Shown: positions 1 to 12,419, counted from the first letter of the stretch. The stretch is 64,000 bases of DNA from Sequoia sempervirens (GCA_007258455.2 VDFB02114830.1:124001-188000), one strand, 5' to 3'. Numbers and translations are program-made. The notes: generated by a model not told the origin, from the letters alone.

Positions 1-755
1 GGGTATGTGTAGGATCATCATGGAAAAATAGGTCCTTAAGTTGCAAAATTTTTAGAAAAATACAGTTAGGCAACTTGACATAAAATTTAAATAAGTTATC
101 TATATTATTTCAAAAATATGAAGAATAGAATCTGTAGCAAATTGAATATAGTTTCTAAACTACTAGGTTTGTTAAAAAATATCTATTTGTTAAAATTTAA
201 AATTTCAATGTAGTAGTACTTAAATTTGTGGAAAAAATAAAGTATGTCTGTAAACACTATACAATAAAATGATATTTTTTATAATATTTTATATATAAGT
301 AGAGGACTCTGTGTCAAATGTGATGAATATTTTTTGTAATTTTTCTAAGTAAATAATTAATTATTTTTTTTATTACAACTTTAAAAAATATAAAACTCGT
401 GTATACGACCACATAACTTGGTCAAAACTTCTTAAATTTATTTTTTCTTTTTAATCCTATATTATGTGAAGTATGAGAGATGTGGCCACATGTTTTGGAT
501 TAAAAATATTGATACCATTTGAAAGCTATAGATGTTTTCAATCAACCTATCAATTAGGACTTTAATCGTAATTCAAATAGAAAATGAATAATAATTACTT
601 ATTAAATTCAAAGTAAAACATAATTTATACTGGTGGAAAGCTGACAATCTCTTTTAAAAACCCTTTTCGTTTCATCAATTTTGGGTTAAAGAAAGTCGTC
701 AACCACATACCCATCATATTGCCACTTTTTGGCTCATCATGATCCTACACATACA
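1..755 (+). mobile_element. TIR DNA element (MITE-like), copy 1
   Basis: The left end reads gtatgtgtaggatcat and the right end is its reverse complement, giving terminal inverted repeats of about 16-20 bp. The unit is about 755 bp, AT-rich and has no credible ORF, so it would be non-autonomous. The whole unit matches a second copy at 54896-55691 in the opposite orientation: the distal halves of both carry the same blocks, for example attcaaatagaaaatgaata here and its reverse complement there. The left flank lies outside the window, so a target-site duplication cannot be checked for this copy. The superfamily is not clear from the termini. Confidence 0.8.
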
Positions 756-1363
756 CAATAAGCATGATTATGATCAAGAGCAAGCTCGGAAAACAAACTA
801 GGTGCAAAACTTGAAACTCCCACTAGGTTGTGTTTCTTGCGTACGAATTGTTGCGTGCAAGTTAAGAAGAAGTAATTAATCAGTTATAAATGGTGGCAGG
901 CGCAAGTGATAGTCTGCATGGTCAAGTGCTAGGTGTCACGTTGTGTACACTTTTTCAATCTCCAATGATGAACTCAAATATTTGAGTAATTATTACACCC
1001 TCTTGCTTAATCATTCTTTTCAAGTTATTAATTGAAAAGCATGCAAATAGTCTCATACGCCTTCAATTTGCAGCTCAATTTCTCAAGGGATGGTACCATA
1101 GGGCATGATGACTAATTTTCATTATGAATTATTCTCTTTTCAAAAGAGTAGGAATTCATTTTTGCATGCATGAAAGAGTCGGTGGTACATGCTGAATTTA
1201 TTACTTGAAATAGCTATTGTTTCCAACTCCTGAATAAGGAAATGCTAAAGTTACATGCAAAGAAGTAACATTATGAAAAGCTTTGAGTGCACAATTTATT
1301 GTGAAAGAACCCAAGTGAATTGCAGAGAGGTTGAGCATTCACAAAGGTCTACAGAATCCTTAA
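756..1363. other. no gene seen
   Basis: AT-rich sequence between the TIR element and the decayed ORF. I see no frame, RNA gene or repeat that I can support here. It could be the upstream part of the element that carries the following ORF. Confidence 0.5.
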
Positions 1364-4300
1364 ATGGCCCAAAATCCTCAAATGGAAGCACAAAGTGAGG
1401 TGGTTCAAAGCTTATTTGATGCCATGTTAGCAACACCAATGGCCAATATTTTCAATGATGTCTCTTACACCTTGCATGGGATGCCAGGAAAGCCAAAGTG
1501 GCCTCACACATGAGTCGTAGAGAAGGCTACCCATAGGGACAAGGCCCTGATAGGAGAAGAATGGGATAATATTCATGACCCTATCCTCAAAACTAACCCT
1601 AAGAGTCTTAGGGAAGCAACCTGTGAGAGAATGAAAAAGACTGATACCCAAGAGTCTTTGGCATACAAGTGGTTATGTGGTCTCCCACAGTATATGGTCC
1701 CCTTGGTGCACCATTTCCCGAAACTAGTTCACGAGTGTGCTCAACATTTCAACCCAAATACCGAGGCCATTGAAGGCTGAAAACTGAGGGTTGTGATCAG
1801 CGTGGAAGCTATTAGGAATATGCTATGCATCCCTACTAGAAGGGGAACATAAAGAATGGATAGATTCACTATAGTGGACTCGGAAGAGCTTTGGAGGACT
1901 AGAAAGTATGCTCTAAAATTTTATAATCTTGAAACAAAAAGGCCCAAGGAAGATGTAGCAAAACTGCCACAGTTTCTAGTTGCGTACAATGCTTTCAACT
2001 TGAACTTGTAGGATGCCTTCTCTATGATGGCTTTTGTTTGCAGCATGGGTTTTCAGTTGAGAAGACAACATTCTTTATTCTGGTATGACTTTGTGAAGGT
2101 TATTGTTCAGGAGATGCTGAACCAATTCAAGGAATACAACACACAGCTCAAGTTCAGGTTTTCTTCTCTCCTTTCTCACATGTTTTTACACTAGAAGTTC
2201 CCTGACTTCTTTAGAAACCATATGGGTTTGGATATTTTTGATGAAAATGGGGTAAGAAGGTTAGTTTCTATGTGGACTCCCCTCCTTTCTGTAACTTATG
2301 ATTACTATGCATTTTTCAAGTTTTTCCTGACTCTGATTTTGAGAGATTTTAGTAAGGAGGCAGAGGGTTATCGGCTTTTCACCGAGCAAACAGGGTGAAT
2401 GTAGAATTTTATCCCTCATTGCGATTGGTTCATTGGGGAGGATTTTTCATTTGTTAGGTTGCATGGTTTTATCGAGGAACCATTTTGGCTCCCGTATGCA
2501 CCACGAACAGGGTGTTGGCCCTTGAGGTATTTCAGCAACTGGCGATTATTGACATCATGTTTTGCGGAGGAAAAAAAATGAAATATATTTTGAATGCCCT
2601 TTGAGCTTTGGTACGGTAATAATGGTAAAGAAGTAGATGCATGGTCTACTAGAGGTGAAGCTAGTTCATCTGGGGCTAGTATTAATTTGTGACAAATGGG
2701 ATTATAATCCTGATAATGACTTAGCGGAGTTGAATGTTAAGGTGACTCACAGCTCCCGAACCTACTAGGAAGCTCAGCGGAATCCACAATCAGGGGCCTG
2801 GGATGATTTATTTGTGGACCTGGCCTATGTTCCTACTGATGATAAAAGGTCACCATGGCTATCTTTCTATTTTCCTTTGGCCAAGCCCAGTGATAAGTGC
2901 AAAATTGGGGCCACCCTTCACAATCAATTGGCCAAGACATGTTAGTGGAGTGGGGAAAAGATTGCAAATTTCTAGATTTATCGTCAAGAGACCAAATGCC
3001 TTGATGCCCTGTTCCAAGAGCCAGACATGGATGAAATATTTGATGATCTCTGGAACAAAGGGCATGATGATATTGATGCAAGTGGAGATGAAGATGTAGA
3101 CCTAGAGGAAGAAGTTGCAATAATGAAAAGAAAAGAGGCGAAAAAGGCCCAAGTACAAAGAATTAGAAAAGTAGTGAGATAGCTCGGCAAAGCTCCACTG
3201 AGTATGCAAGTGACTCCATCTCATTTGAAGGACTCGCTACCACATACATGGGCTAAGAAGAGACCTAGGGCAGCCCAACAATCTCAAGAGGTCAAAGAGG
3301 TGGACAATTCTCGCCCCAGAAAAGGTTGCGCACTGATCCAACTCCAGGGGAAAGCTCGCAAGAACCTGCAATGAGCCAAGGATCGGAGTCCTCTGCAACT
3401 AAGGTATTTTTCTCCCCCTCTCTTCTCAATTCACAGTCTTGTTTTTCCCCTGCTACCTCTATGTATCCCATTACTTCGAGCATTGGCCTTTCATTTTCTG
3501 CTTCTACGCCCATGGGAGGGTTCTCTCAATTCTCCTAAATCGGACAAGCAACTTTTACTCCCCCACGGTTTGTTCCATCTTTTTTCGGGGCCCAATCTCA
3601 ACTTGCCTTTGCAAATCCTTTTGCTCCCTCTACGTTGACTCTGACTCAGATCGTCCAATAGATGGTATCCTCTACATCTTTGTTTCCGCCACCACTCCCT
3701 ATGAGTCCTATCACTTCCCAAATTGGACCTTGGCATAACATTCCCCCGTTCTCCCCATTCACGGTCTCTCTTCCAAAGAATACATCATCTAAGACCACAA
3801 TGATCTCATTCCCTTTTTCTCTTCCTCTCAGTGCACCCTATGCTGATGAACAAATTAAATCGTCAGTAGAATTTTTGGCACAAAATAACAAAACTAAGGT
3901 AACATGGGCTATTAGAGCCAAGAGGAAAAAAGAAAAAGATGCAATGAAACCTGTCAAGCCATGTGTGTAGACCCTTTTTAATGAAGTTCAGGGTTCATTA
4001 CATTTTTCAACCATGACTCCCAACATTGTCAAACTGCAAGGAAAAATGCAACCTGAGGATTATACAATCCATGATGTAGGGATCGATCTGCATGCAGCCC
4101 GACCGCAAGACAAAGTTGAACTAATGCAAGAGACTCAGTGGGTGGTGAGTACCAACTTTCTAAAATATAGTCACCAACTAAAAGAGAACAATGAGGAGCT
4201 CAAGAACGTAAAGGAAAAGTTGGAAATCCTACTAAAAAGGGAGAAGGCCAAAGACACTAAAATTGCATGCTTGTTTCAACAAGCACGGGCGGAAAAGTCC

Positions 4301-5460
4301 AAGCTCCATGAGGAACTTGCAAGGTTCCAGTCCCAAGATCCCAACCTGGTTACCAAACTACAACAAAAAAAATCAGGAGTTACAAGACTGATTGGCTAAG
4401 TTGGAACAGGAAATGCAGCAAAAGGACAAGGAGCTTCAGAACCGATGGGCCCAATTCAAAAAGGAGATCTAGGAAGTAAATCTCTCCCTAGAAAAGGAAT
4501 CTAGAACCTGAAGCCAAGCTAAAGAGCTATTGCAAAGCAAGGATGCTGAGTTGGAAAATCTGCAAGAACAACTCTTTGTAGCGAACAAGAAAATTGAAGA
4601 GTTGACAGAGGATTTCGGGTCGAAGGAGATGGAGATAGGTCATTTGAAAAATCCTCCTCAACCCCCTTCTCCTCATTCAGATCTCCTTTTAGTAGCCCAA
4701 AAATTATATATCTCCTACTGGGAGAGAGCCAAGTCTTTCTATTTGACTCTTCAATCGGCGCTCCAATTCATGGCAGACACGGTGAATTTGAGCAGGGAGG
4801 TGCATGGAACAATTGAGTAGGTTCCACAATTCATTCAGGAAAGGGTTCCCAAGGCAGAGAATTTTCTAGAGAAATTATACACTATGGTGAATGCAGACTT
4901 GGTGAATGTAGGGATTGGAGATCAGAGGTCAGCTGCCAAGAAGGCGAAAGAATTCATTCGTTATCATGCAACCATCCTCTAGGCTAGCAATTGCTCAACA
5001 ACACTAAGTTAGACTATGAACAATATGTGTATGCAATTCTCCCAATTGAATCAAATGGGCTTTCCTTCCCCTTTTCTCTCTGATGATTCGGCGACCATGA
5101 CGAAGCACATTGTAGCAAAGTTTCAGAAAAAGTAGTGGGATTTATCTATTTTTCAAGATTTGAGTCAACCTCCCACTATGGTAGACATAGAAGGTGCCAC
5201 CCATCAGATAGCGCGGCTTCTCTTTTAGCTTGATTCTAGGACAGGGATCTCTATGGAGCTGTCCTTCAAAGAAATTATCGATCTACACGAGGCACAAGAG
5301 AATCTGCACACCTTATTGATGCCATCCAAGGTTGACTGGTTGCCTCTATAGACTGCACTCTCAAAGCTCTGACTCTGTTTCCCAATAGATAAGGCTCTGG
5401 TCTTCAAACCAAAAATTTTGGGTTCCCATTCTGTAGGAAAAATTCCCCTAATAGTTGCCA
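1364..5460 (+). pseudogene. long decayed ORF of unknown function with coiled-coil C-terminal half
   Basis: A protein-like frame can be followed from an ATG at 1364 for about 4 kb. It uses frame 2 (1364-2690), frame 0 (2691 to about 3330), frame 2 (about 3330-4380) and frame 0 (about 4380-5460), so three frameshifts, plus about fifteen in-frame stops. The N-terminal 440 codons look globular, with many W, F and Y. The middle (2800-3330) is acidic and then basic (KKRPR at about 3255). Then comes a Ser/Pro-rich stretch (3330-3860) and a strongly heptad-like, Lys/Glu/Leu-rich coiled coil (4090-4640). The last part continues to about 5460. I do not recognise the domain. The order 'globular domain, low complexity, coiled coil' directly before an LTR-like unit resembles the extra ORFs of plant Tat-lineage gypsy elements; this is inference from architecture only. 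It could instead be a captured host gene. Confidence 0.55.
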
Positions 5461-5840
5461 AAAGTTGTGGATTAAAATCCTTATCTAGCTCCCTTTGGGT
5501 TGGTGTTGTTTTTTTGCTTGGTCTCGGCCTATGCTTTACATATTTTTATATTTTCAGGCTTTTTTATGATGGCGCCTCCATCCACTATAGCCATGTGTCA
5601 GCGTCGCAGGCCTTTGAAGGTCTTCTTCCCTTGCTTCATCCTTTGAGCTCCACCCTTGCACCACATGTCAGTAGCGTGGGCCTTTCATGATCCTCTCTCC
5701 TTTTTTTCTCTTCTGAGCTCCACCTGCATGCCACATTGCATCATTATGTGGGCACCTTTTGGTGGACCCCATAGTCAACACTTGAAATGTAGGGTTCTCC
5801 ACATGTCTTCTCCACGAGGATTTTGATCAAAAGGGAGGAA

Positions 5841-6697
5841 TGAACGAGTATGAAGCCCCACCTCTTCACCACTTATCCTAACCAACTTTTTGGGTGAGTG
5901 ACACATGTCACCTGGAGAGTTTTGTTGCTTCCACCCTAGGACCACATTCATCATTTGCAAAGGAGTGCATCTTGTTCAAAGGTGACCAGATACTATTTTT
6001 TGGAATCTTTCTATTACAATGGCCTTGGGGAATCATTGCTACAGACATCATTGCTCATGTCTGGGAATCTTTTCAATTGTTGGCTCTCTGGTAGTGGGTG
6101 ATCTATATATACTACTTCGACTATTGAAGAAAGGGTTTGAAAATGATATAAAGAAGTGAAAAGACTGTAGGCCTTTTGTATTGTTTTTTTATTCTTGTAT
6201 TAAGACTCACATATTGTGCCATACTGTTCATCCTCTCTGTTTCTTATTTAATGGATAAGATATTATACTGTGTTGTTTCTTGTACTTAGTAGTTTATCTA
6301 CAAGAATTCAATAATTTCAATATAAATTTGTTGATTCATATCATGTCTTGAACTCTTCTTGTTCAATAAATGTGTATGTAAATTTTGTTATGTTATGATA
6401 GACTTCTTAGGTTTTTCATCTATGCTTTCTATTATTTTTCGGGCATGCAGATTGTTGAACGGGCCCTTAAATCTCATCTGAAAGGAATATTTACCATGCC
6501 CATACTTAACTCTTGGCACATCACCTTAGATTAGATCTTGTTTTAATATATATGCTTGCTTTACTCATTTCAACCCACCAAATATAGAAGGAGTTGGCTT
6601 CTATAAAAACCCGAAGGTTACTCAATTTAGTGCAATTGGTCCCCCATTAACTAAGTTTCACATAAGGTTGTTTGCCTAGCAATTTTAGGTGTCAACA
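5841..6697 (+). mobile_element. LTR-like unit downstream of the decayed ORF
   Basis: A purine tract (aaaagggaggaa, 5829-5840) is followed by TG at 5841, and the unit can be closed at 6697 with ttaggtgtcaaca, an ending typical of plant gypsy (Tat-type) LTRs. A TATA-like element sits at 6103-6112. The size would be 857 bp. No second LTR is visible in the window, so the boundaries rest on the polypurine tract and the terminal TG/CA only. If correct, the ORF at 1364-5460 lies just 5' of a 3' LTR. Confidence 0.4.
6103..6112 (+). promoter_or_regulatory. TATA-like element in LTR-like unit
   Basis: ctatatatac lies about 260 bp into the proposed LTR at 5841-6697, a plausible place for the U3 promoter. 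Not proof of activity. Confidence 0.3.
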
Positions 6698-7738
6698 GTG
6701 GCTATCAATGAATCAAATCTAGAGATACTCCATTTACTGCAAAGATAAAAATCACATCTACCACAAGTGAAGATTTTTTGACTTGGTAAAATTTCTAAGC
6801 ATTTGAAAGTTGTTTCAGAGATGGTTTAGTGGTGGTTTAAGGATGGTTTAATAGCGCAAGATAGTTTTGCCAAAGATTTATGGACTAAAAAGTCCACAGG
6901 GGAAGCCTATTGGCTAACAACCTCTTCACAACTTTTTGAAAACCTTTTACGACTCTTGATCTCCTTGAAGACTCTTGAGGTTCATTTTGTAGATTTTTCT
7001 TATTGAGGATATTGCATATTATTTTTTACAACTCTCTTGTATGCGGAAGGTGTCTTTGTTTGTTGTTTGATCCTATGGCTCGTGTTTTTCTCACAGTTCT
7101 AACATGGTATAATTAGAGTGAGGATTCAACAAACCTCTTCTTGATTAATGAGGTTTTTTTTCAACTAGGGTTATAGGGCTTCAAATCTAGATTCTCCATT
7201 GTTTTTTGTAATTTTTTGAGGTGAGTGAATCTTAGGTGCATTTTGGCATGAAAAGGACCTTACTGTTGCATTCAAGAGGGCAATTTGATGAAGTTTGATT
7301 ATAAATTCACCCATATTCCCTATCGGAAGCTTATGAGACAAAAAAAAATGGTACAAGAGCCATACTATGGTTAGGTATGATGGTTTTTAAAAAAAAGTTA
7401 AAATAGTTTTTTTTAATTTTTAATTTTTTAATTTTTAAATAAAAACAAAAAGAATTAAAAAGTTCAGGGTTGAATTTTTTGTGGGTGATGTATTTATTTT
7501 GGGGCACACGGTTTGAGGGTACCTGCAAGTACCTGCCTCATAGGCCTGCAAGCCCCTTTTCCCATGTTGGTGGGGTCTTATTCCTAGGCTAGTGATCCCT
7601 ACCAAGTTGTCTGATAGCTTTTCACCACCGCTTTCTATGCCACCTAATGGCTTCAAAAAATCCCAAGCAACCTCTTTTTTATATTTGTTGTGTGCTCCAT
7701 CTTTTTCGGTAGTTGCTACCTTTTTCAGCATCTACTAA
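6698..7738. other. unassigned, weak copia primer-site-like trace
   Basis: No coding region can be supported. Near 7105 the sequence tggtataattagagt is loosely similar to the plant initiator-tRNA primer site TGGTATCAGAGC and follows an LTR-like T-rich tract, so the end of another degraded copia LTR is possible. The open frames on the minus strand at 7171-7731 look like shadows of A/T-rich sequence. Confidence 0.25.
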
Positions 7739-8811
7739 GGACTCATTTGCCCAATGGAGAATGGGTCCTTGCTAGGGTTCTAGAAAATGAGTTATGGGTT
7801 ATGTTCTTCAATGTCTGCACTCCCAGATCCTAGGTGTTCAGCTCCCGAAAGTTGGAAATAAATTCTATAAAGTAATTTTCATGATCTTCCAAGAAATATG
7901 GCAACTTTGACAACTTTTGTGACTTTTGTTCTCCACTTGATCTTCAATTGAAAACCTACAATCACACATCAAAGAGGAGAAAATTTTGATTTTGTTAAGG
8001 AATAGGGGTTTTCCTTGGTCAAACCTCATTTTAGTAATTAAACCTTGAAATGAAACAATGTAATGTCACACCTCAATTGAACCTTGGATTGAAAATATGA
8101 AACGTAGCATCGACATTGGAATGGTTTGATGGTTTAAAGGTGGCATTGTTGTTCTTGCCACCAAGGTTCAAACCCCGTTGGGGTGGTATTGTTGAATGGT
8201 TGTATTTTGGTTCATAACTCTGGTTCAAAAGTGTTTACCCCTTGAATAAAAAGAAAACCTGAAACTTAGCATGAAATGGCCTCAATGAGAGTATATCTTG
8301 ATCATGAATTTGACATAAGATAATGGCTTTGAATACTTGAATTTGATCACCAATGATACATCATCACATTAGCTCAACAACATGCATGACTTTGACATGA
8401 TGACTGATATCTTGATTGTTGCAATAAACTTTAATAATCTGCCTCTGAATGCCTTCTTGAATGCTCTTGAATTCTATATAATGTTCTTGTGAAAGTACTC
8501 TTGATTTCTTATGAAGATATAGTATGAAACTATGTGAAATAGCCTTATATTTATATAAGTAACTTAAGATTAAATCTTGAAATTCAAATAACACAAGCTG
8601 ACATCAAATCTAGGATTTGAAATTATTAAAATACCACCAAAAACATATCCCAAGGGGGGGGTCCTTGGTCTAAGTGAGGACCCATTTTCCATGTGGTGAA
8701 TGGGTCCTAGCACACTTAACTAGGACACACTTAGGGGGATGTTAAATGTTATGTATAACTAGGGTCCTAGGACCTAGTGAGGACCCATTCACCAGGTGGA
8801 AAATGGGTCCT
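7739..8811. repeat. G1 hairpin motifs in copy A (three copies)
   Basis: Copies at 7739-7768, 8677-8708 and 8780-8811. The latter two are 32 bp each with perfect 10-bp arms aggacccatt/aatgggtcct around a 12-bp middle. See also copies at 41820, 42485, 42603, 43271, 51937, 52656 and 52697 in the related LTRs. The arms differ in sequence between copies but remain complementary in most. Confidence 0.8.
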
Positions 8812-9176
8812 AGGTCACTAACCTAGGACACACACATTGCAAAATTAAGTGTTGTGTAATATTATTTAAGAGTTTCGGGTCTTATCCCTTGAAAAATGCA
8901 ATTAATTAGGCTTGGATTTGAATTTAAGGAGCTAATTAAGTTTAAATTAACCTCAACTAATTGATAAATACCTAGATTAGTGTTAAAGTGTAAAGATACA
9001 CTTTACAACACCCTAAATAAGGTACCATTAAGTCAATTTTATGAAAATGGGTCCTAAACTTAATGTGAATGTGAAAAACACAATACAACACTAAATCAAG
9101 GCAACATTAGGTTCATTTTAATATTAACTATTCATTCCCAAACTAAGGAAAAAGGGATACTTTTTTTGTTACTACA
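7739..9176 (-). mobile_element. gypsy family G1, LTR of copy A
   Basis: On the minus strand an LTR start (TGTAGTAACA, ending at 9176 on the plus strand) follows directly on a polypurine tract. The body shares long blocks with 41830-43745 and 51560-53430 in the same orientation, for example the tract around ccttggtcaaacc at 8017, 42890 and 52280, and the 3' blocks rich in 'acaacact'. Inside are three copies of a hairpin motif (7739-7768, 8677-8708, 8780-8811). The distal boundary near 7739 is approximate. Confidence 0.6.
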
Positions 9177-9194
9177 TTTTGCCCCCACTTTAGT
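9177..9194 (-). promoter_or_regulatory. polypurine tract of G1 copy A
   Basis: On the minus strand the sequence reads ctaaagtgggggcaaaa and runs straight into the LTR start TGTAGTAACA. This is the expected plus-strand primer position and fixes the LTR edge and the direction of the element. A near-identical tract occurs again at 9805-9819. Confidence 0.6.
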
Positions 9195-11060
9195 GAGAGT
9201 ATGACCCCATGCCAAACTCACACTAAAGTAGACATTCAAGACACTTATGTATGCAACAATGACAAAGATGCACTATCAAAAACTAGGAAAATAAAGGATC
9301 AAGCTTCGATCGTCCCAAAACGATGTGGAACACGACTATTTGTACATAACATGCATGCTCACTCTAGGGTAGTGGAGCCTCGAGCTGTCCACTAGGTGAG
9401 TATCCCAAAAGGGTGGTAAATGAGAGAATCATATTAGGCTCCCATACCGTATCAAAGTTATCTTCTTGAAAACTTCAATAAGGCACCACAATGCTAACGC
9501 TTATGAACATTATGTATATAGGTTTTTTTTTTGTTCAAGGGGATCTTGCTCCGTTCATGTAAGGTCTTCTTCTTAGGGGTCATTGTGTCTAATGTATCTA
9601 AGAGAGGACAAGTAAAGAGTGATAGATTTCCACTTATGGGATGTCTCGCTTCACATCAAGCCACTAAGGGAAAGTTGTATTCTTAGAAGTATCACACTCT
9701 TGGAGGACATCAAACCCAATGACACCACCAAGAAAAGGATGCATCATAAGAGAGAAAATCACACCATGAAATATGAAAATTTTCAATAGATTTTATCAAT
9801 GTATGCCCCCACTTTAAAGCAATTGCTAACACCATTTTTGTGAGAAAGTGCTTTAAAGTATCCAGTGTTCCATCCCAAGACATGAGAGCTTACTCAGAAT
9901 GCCCTATACCAAGTCATGTGTTCCTAAAAAAGAGCTACTGCATGAAAAAGGAAGGAGTGGTTTCCCCCAAAAATATGGAAGGGATCTATAGATTCGGAGT
10001 TAGTATATATTTGCTACAATGTTGTCATAGAGCTTGGAAATGTCATCATTCTCCAAATACTCATTGAACTAGAAGAATGACACAAAGATAGTGAAAACAA
10101 AGAAAAATCCTTTAGGTCAACATGGAAGATACCTAAATGTCTAGACGCCTTCGGTCATCCCCAAAAGGAAAACACAATACAAATGAAAAAGGATAAAATT
10201 TTTATGACATATAGAAGAATGTAGGTACATATAGAGGAATGCACAAAAAGAGAGAGAGGTACATCAAATGAAACAACATGGGGGATCACATTGTGTACAT
10301 GCAATCACATAAAGAAACATGAAAAATAAAAACAAAGCAAAAGACTAGTAAGGCATATGTGAGTCAACCTATAGCAGGTCATCTACATCCCAATCTCGAT
10401 CGGTATAAACGGAAGGCGGAAAACTAGCCAAAGGAACCACAACACATGCCAAAACTAGGACAAGGCTAACTAACTCCTTTCCCCTACTAAGTGCGGGACA
10501 AGGATGAGCCGAGGTAGGTGATGATAATGAGCTCCTTTTGATAAAGAGAATGATTTACAATGAATGTATAGCATGTAATAGTTAGAATATTAAGATCCTA
10601 CAACTATTACATGTCAAGAAGAAAAAGGACATGCTTTAAGGGACTATTTTTATGATATCAATTTTTTTAAAGACTCTCATTAAAGCATGGCACTCATTAG
10701 TGCTATGCCCAATGCTTCTATGATATTGACAATGAGACTTGTTTGTATTCTTAGGATTTGGATGTGTATTTTCTCTAATATGTGGCAATGTTATAAGTCC
10801 TTGTTGTAGAAATGTGTAAGATTCTTTCATTTTCAGACATAGGATATGGAAATTTGAGTTTCTTGAGTTTGTAAGGTTTTGATTGCTTGTTTGATTAACT
10901 GACTTATTGAGGTGGATACTGAGAAGGAAGGCTTGAGATGATCCTATCATTCTTGTGAGGTATTGGTTGTTCTTAGGAAGGAGGAAACTTATGTTGGGAG
11001 TAGGATCTTGATATCCTATTCCTTTAGTTTGTTTAACAGGAATTTTCTCTAAAATTATAT
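9195..11060 (-). mobile_element. gypsy family G1, internal region of copy A
   Basis: This is the internal part of a minus-strand gypsy element that reaches its 3' LTR at 9176. Only about 1.9 kb separates the gag knuckle-like motif (10.7 kb) from the polypurine tract, far too little for protease, reverse transcriptase, RNase H and integrase, so pol is missing. It is a deletion derivative or a non-autonomous member. Sequence at 10990-11100 is similar to 41140-41260 of copy B, which supports one family. Confidence 0.5.
10636..10950 (-). pseudogene. gypsy gag fragment with CxYH...GH..xxC motif
   Basis: A 104-codon frame ends shortly after CQYHRSIGHSTNECHAL, a motif common near the C-terminus of plant gypsy (Tat-like) Gag proteins, preceded by an LLP-type stretch (TFLQQGLITLPHI). 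In the family this region lies between the capsid part and the protease. No capsid part or protease is open here. The matching motif in copy B is at about 40755-40830. Gag remnant identification is good; the exact ends are not. Confidence 0.6.
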
Positions 11061-11579
11061 GAATGTCATGCTCATTAGTTATGTCACATCCTTGGTTGGA
11101 TAAAATCTTAAAATAATTTTATGAGCTTATGATGTTTGTTATTAAAATAATTCTAAAAAAAATTTAAAAAATGAATTACGTGTACGTCTATTAAATCTGC
11201 ACTATGGATAAATGTAATTGTACAAGATTTTATGAATTATTTCATTCTACAGTTTTGACAGATTAGGAAATTCTTTCTACAAAAATTGTATGTTTGAATC
11301 TGGGAAGATGTTCTATCATGTTTCTCTATTCTAAAAACCAATGATCTATCTTTTTCTATTTATTTTAAACCCCCTTGTTAGAGTATTTCAAAATGGTCAA
11401 TTTTTTACCTTGTTTACCAGCAAATTCCCCTTGAACATTATGGTCATATTAATCACTAAACGATCTAGCACAATTGAGAACCAACTACCGAGACCTTGGA
11501 AGATAGGTGATTTGATATTAGCTATACTTTTCAGGAGAAATAGGATAGAGATATTTTCTTTAACGTTTGTTGTGTCAAT
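11061..11579. other. unassigned junction between G1 copy A and copia-1
   Basis: AT-rich sequence with a short open frame (11341-11604) that shows no recognisable domain. The 5' LTR of copia-1 should lie near here but I find no match to its 3' LTR, so the 5' end appears lost. Confidence 0.35.
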
Positions 11580-11656
11580 TTTTCCATCAACAGAAAGATT
11601 ATAAAATGCCTTAATTTGAGTTCTTTTGTGGGAATCTTACTAGGGAGGAGGCCAAG

Positions 11657-12187
11657 TTGATTCAGTTGGGTGCACTACCTAGCTCTAAGAATCATGATTT
11701 AATGGATCAATCATTGAAGGGTAAAGGAAAGAATAAGAAGAACCCAAAGATAAAATCATCTTCAGGTAGTGAGACTCCCTCCAAAATGAAGCTAAAGAGA
11801 AATCAAAAGTCCACTCCATCTCCTTCTTCTTCTACCTCTGAAGATTCTTCTTCCAAGTCCAAGAAAAATAAAGGAGATCCTTGTTCATTTTGTGGTAAAA
11901 CTAGGCATGATGCGGCTCATTGTTTCAAGAGATTTGAGGCCTTGGAGGAAGATATGAAGAAACACAACATTTCAGTTTCTAATCCTTCTTCCATGGTAAA
12001 AGGGAAATTTATTTCAACATGGGCCATTCATTCATCTTCATACAATTGGATTCTTGATTCAGGTGCATCACATCACATGACCAATTCGTGTGATCTTGAT
12101 TCCATTTTTCATACTTTGACTTCTCCGATTACAGTTGGGAACTCTTCACAAATTCTAGTTTTAGGGATAGGCTCCATCATATGCTAG
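11657..12187 (+). pseudogene. copia-1 Gag C-terminus and protease
   Basis: This 176-codon frame holds a Lys/Ser-rich stretch and then a CCHC zinc knuckle (C-x2-C-x4-H-x4-C) at 11882-11923. About 45 residues later comes the aspartic protease start DSGASHHMT, with the catalytic Asp at 12056. In copia elements Gag packages the RNA and the protease cuts the polyprotein. The frame stops at 12187 shortly after the protease N-terminal part (VGNSSQILVLGIGSI); protease remains continue downstream with stops. The N-terminal Gag capsid domain is not readable upstream. Confidence 0.85.
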
Positions 12188-12419
12188 ATGGGTGCATTGA
12201 GGATGTTCTTCTTTTTCTTGATATTTCAATGAATCTACTCTCCATATATCAGATTTGTCATTTTGGAGATGGGAAGTCAGTTGAGTTTACTCCACAAAAT
12301 GTGACTATTAGATAGTTGCAAGATCTTGAAAAGGTTGCTTCTAGAGGGATAGTTGATCATGAGAACCATTTGTATCAATTTGATGGCTTTGAGTCTTCAT
12401 TAGGTTCATGTTTTTTTGC

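Noticed and set aside
6692..6715. tggctatcaatgaatc after the LTR-like end as a primer-binding site
   Set aside because: It does not resemble any plant primer site I know; the LTR is more likely a 3' LTR.
7171..7731. Three overlapping minus-strand frames
   Set aside because: Low-complexity A/T-derived translation, no motif and no match between copies; part lies at the edge of a G1 LTR.
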